20,392 bases of DNA from Pseudomonadota bacterium (GTDB lineage: Bacteria; Pseudomonadota; Gammaproteobacteria; Steroidobacterales; Steroidobacteraceae): the NCBI GenBank assembly GCA_021780395.1, contig JAJXYU010000171.1, positions 1-20,392 on the forward strand, in the 5' to 3' direction. Within the stretch, counting starts at the first letter, position 1; every line of letters starts with the position of its first letter. The notes under the pieces were generated by a model. The model searched no databases. It was not told the origin of the DNA and was given only the letters and a program-made list of their open reading frames with translations. A program made the translations under genes and the position numbers. Of this stretch, positions 1 through 8,750 are shown in pieces.

Positions 1-591
1 CGATCGCGAGCGCCGACGAAGCCCGCGGCGCCGCACGCCGGCGCCTTTCCGGGCGTGACCCGCGCCGCACTGCGCCAGCCGATCTCGCTGGAGGCACAAT
101 CCTCGCAGATCGACTATCGAACCCATCAGTTGGTATTCGATCAGGTCACCATCCGGCAAGGCAGCATGTCGATCTCGGCGGCACTCGCGCATGCGACCGG
201 GCTCGATTTCGACGACAGCCATTGGGCGTTCCGCGGCGACGTGCACATCGTGGTGAACCGGGGCGACCTGCGCTCGAGCGCCGCCGACATCACGTTCGCG
301 CGCCAGCGACTCGCGAGCGCGACCGTGACTGGCGCCCCGGCACGCTTCACCCAGGTCGATCCGAAATCCGGTCGGCTCGTGCAAGGCCATGCGCAGAAGA
401 TCGACTACGAGGTCGCGAAGGGCATCGTGACGCTGTCGAAGGACGCCTGGTTGACCGATGGACACAACGAGATCAACGGTCAGATCCTGAAGTACGACAT
501 CGCCGCGCGCAGCGTGATCGCGACTTCGGCGGACCAGAACTCCCACCGGGTGCGGATCACGATCACGCCGCCGGCGAAGCCCGAACCGTGA
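1..591 (+). CDS. lptA: LPS transport periplasmic protein LptA (5' end cut by window)
   Basis: The reading frame is open from base 1 to the TGA at 589-591, giving 196 visible residues; the true start and the signal peptide lie upstream of the window. LptA forms the periplasmic beta-jellyroll bridge that carries lipopolysaccharide from the LptB2FGC transporter to LptDE in the outer membrane. The visible protein has the repeated beta-strand pattern of the OstA/LptA fold: a [18 protein letters not shown] N-terminal strand pair, then [19 protein letters not shown] and a closing [15 protein letters not shown] segment, matching the usual LptA order. The stop codon overlaps the lptB start (GTGA), so the two are translationally coupled. 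The family call is mine from sequence pattern and from the lptB neighbour. LptC, a relative with the same fold, is less likely because LptA normally sits directly before lptB. Confidence 0.85.
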   Translation, partial: RSRAPTKPAAPHAGAFPGVTRAALRQPISLEAQSSQIDYRTHQLVFDQVTIRQGSMSISAALAHATGLDFDDSHWAFRGDVHIVVNRGDLRSSAADITFARQRLASATVTGAPARFTQVDPKSGRLVQGHAQKIDYEVAKGIVTLSKDAWLTDGHNEINGQILKYDIAARSVIATSADQNSHRVRITITPPAKPEP

Positions 592-1313
592 GCGTCCTGC
601 GGGCGGACAATCTGGCGAAGCGTTACAAGTCGCGCGACGTGCTGCGCGACCTGTCGCTCGAGGTCGGCTCCGGCGAGGTCGTCGGCCTCCTCGGTCCGAA
701 CGGCGCCGGCAAGACCACCGCTTTTTACATGATCGTCGGATTGACGCCCTGCGAGCACGGCCAGATCTCGCTCGACGGGCGCGACATCACGCGTCTTCCG
801 ATGCACCGCCGCGCGCAGCTCGGACTCGGCTACCTGCCCCAGGAGCCCTCGGTGTTCCGCAAGCTCACGGTCGCGCAGAACGTCCTCGCGATCCTGGAGA
901 CCCGGCCCGACCTCGATCGCGATGCGCGCCAGGCGCGTCTCGAGGAACTGCTCGCCGAACTGCACGTCGATCACGTCCAGGACAGCCTCGGGATCTCGCT
1001 GTCCGGCGGCGAGCGGCGCCGGGTCGAGATCGCACGCGCACTCGCCGCCGAGCCGCGCTTCATGCTGCTCGACGAGCCGTTCGCCGGGGTCGATCCGCTG
1101 TCCGTCGCCGACATTCAGAGGATAATCAAACACTTGTCGGAAAAGGGGATTGGAGTACTGATCACCGACCACAACGTCCGCGAGACGCTCGGCATCTGCG
1201 GTCGGGCGTACATCGTGAGCCAGGGCAGCGTGATCGCCTCGGGTTCCGCCGAGCAGATCCTTGCCAATGCCCAGGTTCGTGAGGTGTACTTGGGACAGGA
1301 TTTCCGGCTCTAG
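588..1313 (+). CDS. lptB: LPS export ABC transporter ATP-binding protein LptB
   Basis: This is the cytoplasmic ATPase of the LptB2FGC complex that extracts LPS from the inner membrane. From the GTG at 588 it encodes 241 residues, the same length as E. coli LptB. Key residues fall at the same numbers: Walker A GPNGAGKT with K42, Q-loop Q85, the F90/R91 pair that couples to LptF/LptG, signature LSGGE at 138-142, Walker B with catalytic E163, and switch H195. The frame is open far upstream (to about 222), but that part is an out-of-frame shadow of lptA. The GTG start gives the standard N-terminus ([19 protein letters not shown]) and overlaps the lptA stop by 4 bp. The next gene, rpoN, starts 24 bp after the stop. 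Confidence 0.97.
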   Translation: MSVLRADNLAKRYKSRDVLRDLSLEVGSGEVVGLLGPNGAGKTTAFYMIVGLTPCEHGQISLDGRDITRLPMHRRAQLGLGYLPQEPSVFRKLTVAQNVLAILETRPDLDRDARQARLEELLAELHVDHVQDSLGISLSGGERRRVEIARALAAEPRFMLLDEPFAGVDPLSVADIQRIIKHLSEKGIGVLITDHNVRETLGICGRAYIVSQGSVIASGSAEQILANAQVREVYLGQDFRL

Positions 1314-1337
1314 ATTTTCGTCGAACGCGGCCCGCCC

Positions 1338-2816
1338 ATGTTGAAGCCCAGTCTGCAGCTAAGGATCGGTCAGCAGCTGACGATGACGCCGCAGCTGCAA
1401 CAGGCGATCCGGCTGCTGCAGCTCCCCGCCCTCGATCTGCAGGCGCACGTGCGCGAGGCGCTGGACGCGAACGTGATGCTGGAGGCGGAGGACGAACCCA
1501 CCGAGGAACCCGCGCTCGCGCGTGGCATCGATCCGGCCTCTCAGGAAGCCGACCAGGCACCGCCTCACGGGGGGTCGACCGCGTCCGGGGATCCCGCCGA
1601 GAACCCGGCGAGCGATCGACCGGACGAGATGGCCGAGGACAGCTGGTCGGAGCGCACCGTCGGTCCCTCGGAATCACCGTGGTCCGGCGACGAGGACCGC
1701 GACGCGGAGTTCGGCGATCCGCACCAATCGACGCTGCAGGAACTGCTCCTCGAGCAGCTCGACCTGATGCGGCTCGATCCGCAGGATCGGGCGATCGCGC
1801 GGATGATCGTCGACGCGATCACCGACGACGGCTATTTGCAGGACGACCTGGACACGATCCGCGCGAGCCTGCTGCCGGAGGTCCCGGTGGCGGTGGCGGA
1901 CGTCGAGCGGGTGCTCGCGACCGTCCAGGCGCTCGAGCCGGCCGGCATCGGTGCCCGCAGTCTCGCGGAATGCCTCGCATTGCAGCTGCGCCAGCTCGAC
2001 CCGCAGACGCCCGGGCGAGACCTCGCGTTGCAGATCGCGCTCGAGCACCTGGACTGGGTCGCATCGCAACAGCTGGGCTTGCTCCGGCGCCACCTGCGCT
2101 GCGGCGATGCCGAGCTCGACGCGGCGCTCGCGCTGGTTCGAGCCTGTCATCCGCGTCCGGGCGCTGCCGTCGCCGGCGGCCACGCCGAGTACGTGATACC
2201 GGACGTGTTCGTGCGGCGCAGTGACCACGGATGGGTGGTCGAGGTCAACCCGGCGACCGTGCCCCGGGTCCGGGTGAACCAGAGTTACGCGAACGCGATC
2301 TCGCGGGCCCCGGATCACGCGATGCTGCGCGCACAGTTGCAGGAAGCGCGCTGGCTGCTGCGCAGCCTCGAGATCCGCAACGAGACGCTGGTCAAGGTCG
2401 CACGCTGCATCGTGCGGCGACAGACCCGATTCTTCGAGCGCGGCGAGGAAGCGATGGTGCCGCTGATCCTGAAGGACGTCGCCGACGAGGTCGAAATGCA
2501 CGAATCGACGATCTCGCGCGTGACGACCGCGAAGTACATGCACACGCCGCGCGGCGTGTTCGAGTTCCGCTACTTCTTCTCGAGCCACGTCGCCGCCGCC
2601 GACGGCACCGAGACCTCGTCGACCGCGATCCGCGCAAAGCTGCGCAAGCTGATCGGCCAGGAGAACCCGGACAACCCGCTGAGCGACAGCAAGCTCGCGC
2701 AGATCCTCTCGAGCGAGGGCATCCCGGTCGCACGGCGCACCGTCGCCAAGTACCGGGAGGCGATGCGAATCGCGCCCTCGAACGAGCGCAAGCGCGCCGC
2801 GGCGCGCGACCCCTAG
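1338..2816 (+). CDS. rpoN: RNA polymerase sigma-54 factor RpoN
   Basis: Alternative sigma factor for -24/-12 promoters that need AAA+ enhancer-binding activators. The product is 492 residues (E. coli 477). Region I is the glutamine- and leucine-rich N-terminus (QQLTMTPQLQQAIRLLQLP, about 1-50), which contacts activators. Region II, about 50-130, is an acidic, Pro-rich linker typical of the family. The core-binding domain follows, then a DNA-binding HTH with ESTISRVTTAKY and TPRGVFEFRYFFSS. The RpoN box ARRTVAKYRE is at residues 465-474 and recognises the -24 element. The ATG has no obvious Shine-Dalgarno sequence and lies 24 bp after lptB, which suggests translation follows on from the upstream gene. 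The order lptA-lptB-rpoN-hpf is the classic proteobacterial one. No sigma-54 promoter was seen in the window. Confidence 0.97.
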   Translation: MLKPSLQLRIGQQLTMTPQLQQAIRLLQLPALDLQAHVREALDANVMLEAEDEPTEEPALARGIDPASQEADQAPPHGGSTASGDPAENPASDRPDEMAEDSWSERTVGPSESPWSGDEDRDAEFGDPHQSTLQELLLEQLDLMRLDPQDRAIARMIVDAITDDGYLQDDLDTIRASLLPEVPVAVADVERVLATVQALEPAGIGARSLAECLALQLRQLDPQTPGRDLALQIALEHLDWVASQQLGLLRRHLRCGDAELDAALALVRACHPRPGAAVAGGHAEYVIPDVFVRRSDHGWVVEVNPATVPRVRVNQSYANAISRAPDHAMLRAQLQEARWLLRSLEIRNETLVKVARCIVRRQTRFFERGEEAMVPLILKDVADEVEMHESTISRVTTAKYMHTPRGVFEFRYFFSSHVAAADGTETSSTAIRAKLRKLIGQENPDNPLSDSKLAQILSSEGIPVARRTVAKYREAMRIAPSNERKRAAARDP

Positions 2817-2844
2817 CGAACATCGGACGAACGGAGGAAAGCCC

Positions 2845-3165
2845 ATGCAGCTCGATCTCAGTGGCCATCACCTCGAAATCACCCCGGCGCTGCGCGGTTA
2901 CGTCTCGAAGAAATTCGAGCGCATCAACCGCCATTTCGAGCCGGTGATCGACATTCATTGCGTGCTCACCGTCGAGAAGTTGCGCCACAAGGCCGAGGCC
3001 ACGCTGACGGTGCGCGGCAACAAGATCCATGCGGAAGCGGTCGAAGACGACATGTACGCGTCGATCGACGCGCTCGCCGACAAACTCGATCGCGCGGTGA
3101 AGAAGCACAAGGAGAAGTCCGCGGACCACCACCCCGAGGAAGTGCTGAAGGCACGCTCGGGATGA
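2845..3165 (+). CDS. hpf: Ribosome hibernation-promoting factor, short HPF type
   Basis: A 106-residue protein of the HPF/YfiA (RaiA) family that binds the 30S decoding region in stationary phase and promotes inactive 100S ribosomes. The fold signature is visible: an N-terminal strand MQLDLSGHHLEITPALRGYV, a helix KKFERINRHF, strands carrying HCVLTVEKLRHKAEATLTV, and the C-terminal basic helix YASIDALADKLDRAVKKHKEK that docks on rRNA. The C-terminal dimerisation domain of long HPF is absent, so it is the gammaproteobacterial short form (E. coli HPF is 95 residues). A strong ribosome binding site, GGAGG at 2833-2837, precedes the ATG. It sits 28 bp after rpoN and 19 bp before rapZ; ptsN, which usually follows hpf, is missing here. 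Confidence 0.93.
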   Translation: MQLDLSGHHLEITPALRGYVSKKFERINRHFEPVIDIHCVLTVEKLRHKAEATLTVRGNKIHAEAVEDDMYASIDALADKLDRAVKKHKEKSADHHPEEVLKARSG

Positions 3166-3184
3166 CGCGCGCGAGCGGTTGCCG

Positions 3185-4048
3185 GTGCGACTGATCGTCG
3201 TCAGCGGGCTCTCGGGCTCGGGCAAGAGCGTGGCGCTGCACATGCTCGAGGACCTCGATTATTACTGCGTCGACAACATCCCCGCGGCATTGCTGAAACC
3301 CCTGATCGCGCACGTCGTCCGCGGGACCGAGGAAGTCTATCCGCGGACCGCGGTCGGCCTCGATGCACGCAATCGGCCGAACGAGATCGAACGCGTCCCC
3401 GCGATGGTCGCCGAGTTGCGCCGCAGTGGCATTTCCTGCGACATCATCTACCTGCACGCGAACGACGAAGTGCTGCTGAAGCGCTTTTCCGAGACGCGCC
3501 GCAAGCATCCGCTGGTCACGGACGGCGTGAGCCTGCGCGAGGCGATCGCCGCGGAGCGCGCGTTGCTCGAGCCGATCATCCGGGCCGCCGACGAGATCAT
3601 CGACACCTCGGGGATGGGCGTGCACGCGCTGCGCGACCGCGTGCGCGAGCGGATCGACCCGCGGCGCACGAGCCAGATGTCGCTGCTGTTCGAGTCGTTC
3701 GGCTACAAGCACGGCATACCCGGCGACGCCGATTTCGTGTTCGACGTGCGCAGCCTGCCGAATCCCTATTGGGAATACGAACTGCGCCCGCTCACCGGCC
3801 ACGACGCCGCGGTCGTGCGCTACCTGGAGGGTCACGCGGAGGTCGGCCGCATGCTCGAGGACCTGATCGAATTCGTCGAGCGACGCGTCGCCGAGGCGAT
3901 CGCGGCGAACCGCCGATACCTCACGGTCGCGGTCGGCTGCACCGGCGGTCAGCACCGTTCCGTCTACCTGGTGGAGAAACTCGCGGCGCACTTCCGCAGC
4001 GCCCATCCGGCGGTGATGGCCCGCCACGACGCGCTGCACGCAAGCTAG
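3185..4048 (+). CDS. rapZ: RNase adapter protein RapZ (YvcJ family P-loop protein)
   Basis: In E. coli RapZ binds the sRNA GlmZ and presents it to RNase E, linking glucosamine-6-phosphate level to glmS expression; the wider family consists of nucleotide-binding proteins. The GTG at 3185 gives 287 residues that align end to end with E. coli RapZ (284), with Walker A GLSGSGKS at residues 8-15. An in-frame TTG at 3179 would add two residues; neither start has a good ribosome binding site. Other family marks are EDLDYYCVDNIPAALL, VFESFG/KHGIP-type motifs (LLFESFGYKHGIPGDADFVF), FDVRSLPNPYWEYELRP, and GCTGGQHRSV near the C-terminus, which is part of the RNA-binding domain. Whether the GlmZ role holds in this organism cannot be seen from the sequence. 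The gene ends 35 bp before the convergent VWA gene. Confidence 0.93.
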   Translation: MRLIVVSGLSGSGKSVALHMLEDLDYYCVDNIPAALLKPLIAHVVRGTEEVYPRTAVGLDARNRPNEIERVPAMVAELRRSGISCDIIYLHANDEVLLKRFSETRRKHPLVTDGVSLREAIAAERALLEPIIRAADEIIDTSGMGVHALRDRVRERIDPRRTSQMSLLFESFGYKHGIPGDADFVFDVRSLPNPYWEYELRPLTGHDAAVVRYLEGHAEVGRMLEDLIEFVERRVAEAIAANRRYLTVAVGCTGGQHRSVYLVEKLAAHFRSAHPAVMARHDALHAS

Positions 4049-4083
4049 GATCGCGCGGTCACGCGCTGCGCGGCGCGCACCGC

Positions 4084-5259
4084 TCAGCCAAGCTCGGCGA
4101 TCGCCGCGTCGAGTCCCGACAGGGTCAGCGGGAACATCCGGCCCTCGAGCAGTCCCCGCGTGATCGCGATCGACCGGGTGCCGTCCCAGAGCGCCTCGGG
4201 CTGCGGATTGATCCATACGTGCCGCGGATAGGCCTGCAGCAGGCGCCGCAACCAGGTCTCGCCGGACTCCGCGTTCCAGTGCTCGACGCTGCCGCCGACC
4301 TCGGTGATCTCGTACGGGCTCATGGTCGCGTCCCCGACGACGACCAGGCGATAGTCGCGCGCATAGGTCCGCAGCAATTCGAACGTGTCGACGCCGAGCT
4401 CGGTCCGGCGACGATTGTCGCGCCACAGGCGTTCGTACGGAAAATTGTGGAAGTAGTACTGCTCGAGATGCTTGAACTCGGCGCGTGCCGCGGAGAACAG
4501 CTCCGCCGACACCCGCACGTGTTCGTCCATCGAGCCGCCGACGTCGAGCAGCAGCAGCACCTTCACGACGTTGCGCCGTTGCGGGACCATTTTCACGTCG
4601 AGCCATCCGCCGGAGCGTGCGGTCGCGTCGATCGTCTCGCCGAGCGCGAGTTCGTCCGCGGCACCGCTGCGCGCATAGCGGCGCAACCGTCGCAGCGCGA
4701 GCTTCATGTTCCGGGTCCCGAGTTCCACGTCGCCGTCGAGGTTCGCGAATTCCCGCCGGTCCCAGACCTTGGTCGCTCGACGCTGGCGCGAACCGTCCTG
4801 TCCGATCCGCACGCCCTCCGGGTTGTACCCGTACGCGCCGAACGGCGAAGTGCCCGCGGTCCCGATCCACTTGCTGCCGCCCTGGTGACGGGCGGTCTGC
4901 TCCGCGAGCCGTTCGCGCAGCGCGCGCATCAGCGCCTCCCAGCCGCCGAGCGCGCGGATCCGCGCCTTCTCCTCCTCGCTGAGCCGTGCCTCCTCGAGCC
5001 GAGCGAGCCAGTCCGCCGGCAATTCCCGCGCGAGCGTCGCAAGAGCCCCCTCGATCCCGCGAAAGTGCGCCGCGAACGCCCGATCGAATCGGTCATAGTG
5101 ACGCTCGTCCTTCACGAGGCAAGCGCGCGCGAGATAGTAGAAGCGCTCCGCGCTCGCATCGGCGAGCCCGGCGCGCAGCGCCTCGAGCAGAGCCAGGAAT
5201 TCGGGGATCGTCGCCGGGACGCCGGCCTCGCGCAGCAGGAAGAAGAACTTAACGAGCAT
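4084..5259 (-). CDS. VWA domain-containing protein, CoxE-like, partner of the MoxR ATPase
   Basis: A 391-residue, probably cytoplasmic protein (no signal peptide or membrane span seen). The ATG at 5259 overlaps the moxR 3' end by 11 bp. The N-terminus MLVKFFFLLREAGVPATIPEFLALLEAL is typical of CoxE-like VWA proteins. A charged middle region holds WIGTAGTSPFGAYGYNPEG, and the von Willebrand factor A domain begins near residue 231. Its metal-ion site reads D239-V-G-G-S243, so the first serine of the textbook DxSxS is glycine; D310 in VVGDATM is a candidate further metal ligand. MoxR AAA+ ATPases and VWA proteins generally work in pairs as chaperone-like systems for maturing or remodelling target complexes. 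The target here is unknown. It is the last gene of the tkt-gap-pgk-pyk-moxR run and converges on rapZ. Confidence 0.88.
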   Translation of the reverse strand: MLVKFFFLLREAGVPATIPEFLALLEALRAGLADASAERFYYLARACLVKDERHYDRFDRAFAAHFRGIEGALATLARELPADWLARLEEARLSEEEKARIRALGGWEALMRALRERLAEQTARHQGGSKWIGTAGTSPFGAYGYNPEGVRIGQDGSRQRRATKVWDRREFANLDGDVELGTRNMKLALRRLRRYARSGAADELALGETIDATARSGGWLDVKMVPQRRNVVKVLLLLDVGGSMDEHVRVSAELFSAARAEFKHLEQYYFHNFPYERLWRDNRRRTELGVDTFELLRTYARDYRLVVVGDATMSPYEITEVGGSVEHWNAESGETWLRRLLQAYPRHVWINPQPEALWDGTRSIAITRGLLEGRMFPLTLSGLDAAIAELG

Positions 5260-6100
5260 TCCGGCGGCTGAGGAACACGAGCTGCTCGAGCAGGTGCACG
5301 TCCTGCTCGTTCTTGAGCAGCGCGCCGTACAGCGGCGGAAGGAGCGAGCGCGCGTCGTCGCCACGCAGCGCCTCCGGCGCGATGTCCTCGGCGACGAGCA
5401 GCCTGATCCAGTCGAGCAACTCCGAGGTCGTCGGCTTCTTCTTCAAACCCGGCGCCTCGCGCAAGCGGAAGAACGTGCGCAACGCCTCGGCGACGAGATC
5501 GCGCTTCAGCCCCGGGAAGTGCACGTCGACGATCTTCGTCATCGTCTCTTCGTCCGGGAAGCGGATGTAGTGGAAGAAGCAACGCCGCAGGAAGGCGTCG
5601 GGCAATTCCTTCTCGTTGTTGCTGGTGATCACGATGATCGGCCGATGCCGGGCGCGGACGGTCTCCCGCGTCTCGTAGACGTAGAACTCCATCCGATCCA
5701 GCTCGCGCAGCAGGTCGTTCGGGAATTCGATGTCGGCTTTGTCGATCTCGTCGATCAGCAGCACGGGCTGCACGTCGCTCTCGAACGCCTCCCAGAGATT
5801 GCCCTTGACGATGTAGTTTCGGATGTCCTGCACCCGGACGTCGCCGAGCTGTGAATCGCGCAGGCGCGAGACCGCGTCGTACTCGTACAGGCCTTGCTGC
5901 GCCTTCGTCGTGGATTTCACGTGCCATTCGAACAGCGGCTTGTCGAGCGAGCGGGCGATCTCCTCGGCGAGCAGGGTCTTGCCGGTCCCCGGCTCGCCCT
6001 TGATCAGCAGCGGGCGGCCGAGTACGACGGCGGCATTGACCGCCGTCGCGAGCTCCGGCGTCGCGATGTAACGGTCGGTGCCATCGAACGAACGGCCCAT
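5249..6100 (-). CDS. MoxR-family AAA+ ATPase
   Basis: A 283-residue AAA+ ATPase. Walker A is GEPGTGKT (35-42), Walker B is VLLIDEID with D117/E118, sensor 1 lies in IIVITSNNEKELPDAFLRRC, and the arginine finger is probably in that LRRC segment. These fit the MoxR/RavA clade of chaperone-like ATPases. The ATG at 6100 was chosen because it gives the common family start (MGRSFDGTDRYIATPELATAVNAA) and has a good ribosome binding site (GGAG/GAGG) running across the pyk stop codon, only 4 bp away. The frame stays open to 6169, but that extension is inside pyk. Its 3' end overlaps the VWA gene by 11 bp, which supports stoichiometric co-expression. Its client is not known; it is oddly placed as the tail of a glycolytic operon. 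Confidence 0.92.
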   Translation of the reverse strand: MGRSFDGTDRYIATPELATAVNAAVVLGRPLLIKGEPGTGKTLLAEEIARSLDKPLFEWHVKSTTKAQQGLYEYDAVSRLRDSQLGDVRVQDIRNYIVKGNLWEAFESDVQPVLLIDEIDKADIEFPNDLLRELDRMEFYVYETRETVRARHRPIIVITSNNEKELPDAFLRRCFFHYIRFPDEETMTKIVDVHFPGLKRDLVAEALRTFFRLREAPGLKKKPTTSELLDWIRLLVAEDIAPEALRGDDARSLLPPLYGALLKNEQDVHLLEQLVFLSRRNAR

Positions 6101-6104
6101 CGCC

Positions 6105-7547
6105 TCACTCCGCCGTGACGCGCACGATCTGCATCGAGTTGGTACCGCCGGACACGCCGCTGCGCTCACCCTTCGTGAGGATCACGAGATCGTCGCTGCT
6201 CACCAATCGCAGATCGAGCAGCTGGCGAAAGATCGGGCGATAGGGTCGGTCCGGCTCCGCATGGGTGACGTCGTACGCGACCGGGTAGACGCCACGGTAG
6301 AGCGTGACCCGGCGCAAGGTCTCGATCTGACGCGTAAACGCGTAGATCGGGATGTCGGAGCGCACGCGCGACATCCAAAGCGTCGTCGATCCCGATTCGG
6401 TCAGTGCGACGATCGCCTTCACGTTCAGGTGGTTCGCGGTGTACATCACCGCCGCGGCGATCGCCTCGTCGGTGCGCTCGAAGTGCCCGCTGTTGCGCAG
6501 GCGCACGCGCATGTGCGTGTCCTGGTACTTCTCCGCGCCGAGAACGATCCGCGACATCGCCTCGACCACCTTGACCGGATGCTTGCCGGACGCGGTCTCC
6601 GCGGACAGCATCACCGCATCGCTCCCTTCCATCACCGCGTTCGCGACGTCGGAGACCTCGGCGCGGGTCGGGATCGGGCTCACGATCATCGACTCCATCA
6701 TCTGGGTCGCGGTGATCACGATTCGATTCTGGTGTCGCGCCTCCTGGATGATCTGCTTCTGCAGGCCAGCGAGCTCGGCGTAGCCCATCTCGACGCCGAG
6801 GTCGCCGCGCGCGACCATCACCGCATCGCTCGCCCGGACGAGGTTCGCGAGGTTCGCGATCGCCTCGGCGCGTTCGATCTTCGCGACCAGCAGTCCGTGC
6901 CCGCCCGCCTCGCGAAGGAGCGCGCGTGCCTCGTTGATGTCGGCGGCGTCGCGCGCGAAGGAGACCGCGAGGAAATCGACGCCCATCGCGGCCGCTGCGC
7001 GGATGTCCTGTCGATCCTTGTCGGTGAGCGCGCCGGCCGACAGTCCGCCACCCTGGCGGTTGATGCCTTTGTTGTTGCCGAGCTCGCCGCCGATGAGGAC
7101 CCGTGTGTGGATTCGCGGGCCGTCGATCCGCTCGACCTGCAGACTGATCTGGCCGTCGTTGAGCAGCAGGACGTCGTCGACGAACACGTCCGTCGGCAGC
7201 TTCTTGTACGCGATCCCGACCGCCTGCGCGGTTCCCTCGTCCGCACCGAGCGACGCGTCGAGAACGAAGTGCCCACCGTCGGTGAGCGTCACCGGGCCGG
7301 CGGCGAAGCGCTCGATGCGGATCTTCGGACCCTGCAGATCGCCGAGCACGCCGATGTAGCGGCCCGCGGCGGCGGCCGCCTCCCTCGCCTGCCGGGCGCG
7401 GCGCGAGTGATCCGCGCTCGAGCCGTGCGAGAAATTCAAGCGCACGACGTCGACGCCGGCGGCGACGATGCCGGCGAGGACCGCCGGCTCGTCCGTCGCC
7501 GGACCGAGCGTCGCGACGATCTTCGCCCGCCGCAGGAGCGTGCTCAT
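6105..7547 (-). CDS. pyk: Pyruvate kinase
   Basis: Converts phosphoenolpyruvate and ADP to pyruvate and ATP, the last step of glycolysis. The protein is 480 residues, the length of E. coli PykA, and starts [19 protein letters not shown]. Active-site marks are: VVRLNFSHG (35-42), [11 protein letters not shown] (69-79), KIERAEA with catalytic K223 and metal ligand E225, [10 protein letters not shown] with D249, and [10 protein letters not shown] (278-287). The C-terminal domain contains ALTESGSTT and ends with [22 protein letters not shown], the regulatory domain of type II (PykA-like) enzymes. The start ATG overlaps the pgk stop (ATGA, 4 bp), and moxR follows after 4 bp. Assignment as PykA-type rather than PykF-type is inference from the C-terminus and length. 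Confidence 0.96.
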   Translation of the reverse strand: MSTLLRRAKIVATLGPATDEPAVLAGIVAAGVDVVRLNFSHGSSADHSRRARQAREAAAAAGRYIGVLGDLQGPKIRIERFAAGPVTLTDGGHFVLDASLGADEGTAQAVGIAYKKLPTDVFVDDVLLLNDGQISLQVERIDGPRIHTRVLIGGELGNNKGINRQGGGLSAGALTDKDRQDIRAAAAMGVDFLAVSFARDAADINEARALLREAGGHGLLVAKIERAEAIANLANLVRASDAVMVARGDLGVEMGYAELAGLQKQIIQEARHQNRIVITATQMMESMIVSPIPTRAEVSDVANAVMEGSDAVMLSAETASGKHPVKVVEAMSRIVLGAEKYQDTHMRVRLRNSGHFERTDEAIAAAVMYTANHLNVKAIVALTESGSTTLWMSRVRSDIPIYAFTRQIETLRRVTLYRGVYPVAYDVTHAEPDRPYRPIFRQLLDLRLVSSDDLVILTKGERSGVSGGTNSMQIVRVTAE

Positions 7548-8719
7548 CCCGCCCGCTGCTCCAGGATCTCGACCGCCGGCAGCTTCTTGCCCTCGACGAA
7601 CTCGAGGAACGCGCCGCCCCCGGTCGAGATGTAGGAGATGCTCTCCTCCACGTGGTACTTCTCTATCGCGGCGAGCGTGTCACCGCCGCCCGCGAGCGAG
7701 AACGCCTTGCTGCGCGCGATCGCGTTCGCGAGAACCCGGGTGCCCTCGCCGAACTGCTCGAACTCGAAGACCCCGACCGGCCCGTTCCAGATGATCGTGC
7801 CGGCCGCGGCGAGGATCTTCGCGAGGCGTTCGGCGGTATCCGGGCCGATGTCGAGGATCATCTCGTCGGCCTCGACCGCATCCACCGGCTTCACGTCGGC
7901 TTCGGCGGTCGCCGAGAACTCCTTCGCGACGACGACGTCGCTCGGCATCGGGATCTCGATGCCGCGCTTGCCCGCCTGCTCGATCAGGCGGTTGCAGATA
8001 TCGAGCATCTCCGGTTCGTAGAGCGACTTGCCGACCTTGCGGCCCTGGGCCGCGAGGAAGGTGTTCGCGATGCCACCGCCGACGATCAGGCCGTCGACCT
8101 TCGCGAGCAGGGATTCGAGCACGGTGAGCTTGGTCGAGACCTTCGAGCCGGCGACGATCGCGATCATCGGCCTCGCGGGCTTCTCGAGCGCGGTCTCGAG
8201 CGCGACCAGCTCATTGACGAGCAGCGGCCCGGCGCAGGCGATCGGCGCGTACCTTGCGACGCCGTGCGTGCTCGCCTCGGCCCGGTGCGCCGTACCGAAC
8301 GCGTCCATCACGTAGACGTCGCAGAGCGCAGCCATCCGCTTCGCGAGCTCGTCCGAGTCCTTCTTCTCGCCCTTGTTGAAGCGCACGTTCTCGAGCAGCA
8401 CCGCGTGACCCTCGGCAACGTCGACGCCGTCGAGCCAGTCCCGCTTCAGCGGGACCGGTACGCCGAGCAGTTCGCCCAGGCGCTTCGCGACCGGCGCGAG
8501 CGAGGCCTCCTCGCTGAATTCGCCCTCCTTCGGTCGGCCGAGGTGCGACATCAACATCACCCGCGCGCGCCTCTCGAGCGCGAGCCGGATCGTCGGCAAT
8601 GCGGCGCGGATCCTCGCGTCGCTGGTGACGACGCCGTCCTGGATCGGCACGTTCAGGTCCTCGCGGATCAGCACGCGCTTACCCGCGAGATCGCAGTTCG
8701 CCATCTTCTTGACGTTCAC
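7544..8719 (-). CDS. pgk: Phosphoglycerate kinase
   Basis: Transfers phosphate from 1,3-bisphosphoglycerate to ADP in glycolysis. The 391-residue product aligns end to end with E. coli Pgk (387): [11 protein letters not shown] near the N-terminus, SHLGRPKEG in the basic patch that holds the substrate, [27 protein letters not shown]-type [27 protein letters not shown] and GGGDTLAA of the nucleotide site, and a closing [10 protein letters not shown]. The GTG at 8719 gives [16 protein letters not shown], which parallels the E. coli N-terminus; an in-frame ATG five codons later is a less likely start. A GGAG lies about 12 bases before the GTG. It begins 31 bp after gap and its stop overlaps the pyk ATG. 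Confidence 0.97.
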   Translation of the reverse strand: MNVKKMANCDLAGKRVLIREDLNVPIQDGVVTSDARIRAALPTIRLALERRARVMLMSHLGRPKEGEFSEEASLAPVAKRLGELLGVPVPLKRDWLDGVDVAEGHAVLLENVRFNKGEKKDSDELAKRMAALCDVYVMDAFGTAHRAEASTHGVARYAPIACAGPLLVNELVALETALEKPARPMIAIVAGSKVSTKLTVLESLLAKVDGLIVGGGIANTFLAAQGRKVGKSLYEPEMLDICNRLIEQAGKRGIEIPMPSDVVVAKEFSATAEADVKPVDAVEADEMILDIGPDTAERLAKILAAAGTIIWNGPVGVFEFEQFGEGTRVLANAIARSKAFSLAGGGDTLAAIEKYHVEESISYISTGGGAFLEFVEGKKLPAVEILEQRAG

Positions 8720-8750
8720 GGACGCGCTCCGCCGCCGGCCACGAGCGCGA

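Noticed and set aside
222..587. An upstream extension of the lptB frame through lptA.
   Set aside because: It overlaps lptA in another frame. LptB begins cleanly at the GTG at 588 with 241 residues, the exact family length.
4049..4083. A hairpin terminator between convergent rapZ and the VWA gene.
   Set aside because: The 35-bp gap is GC-rich and can fold, but there is no T-run on either strand and no clear long stem, so I cannot support a terminator call.
2966..4870. A 634-codon minus-strand open frame over hpf, rapZ and the end of the VWA gene.
   Set aside because: It lies antisense to hpf and rapZ and out of frame with the VWA gene; the translation is Arg/Asp/Ala-rich shadow text without recognisable motifs.
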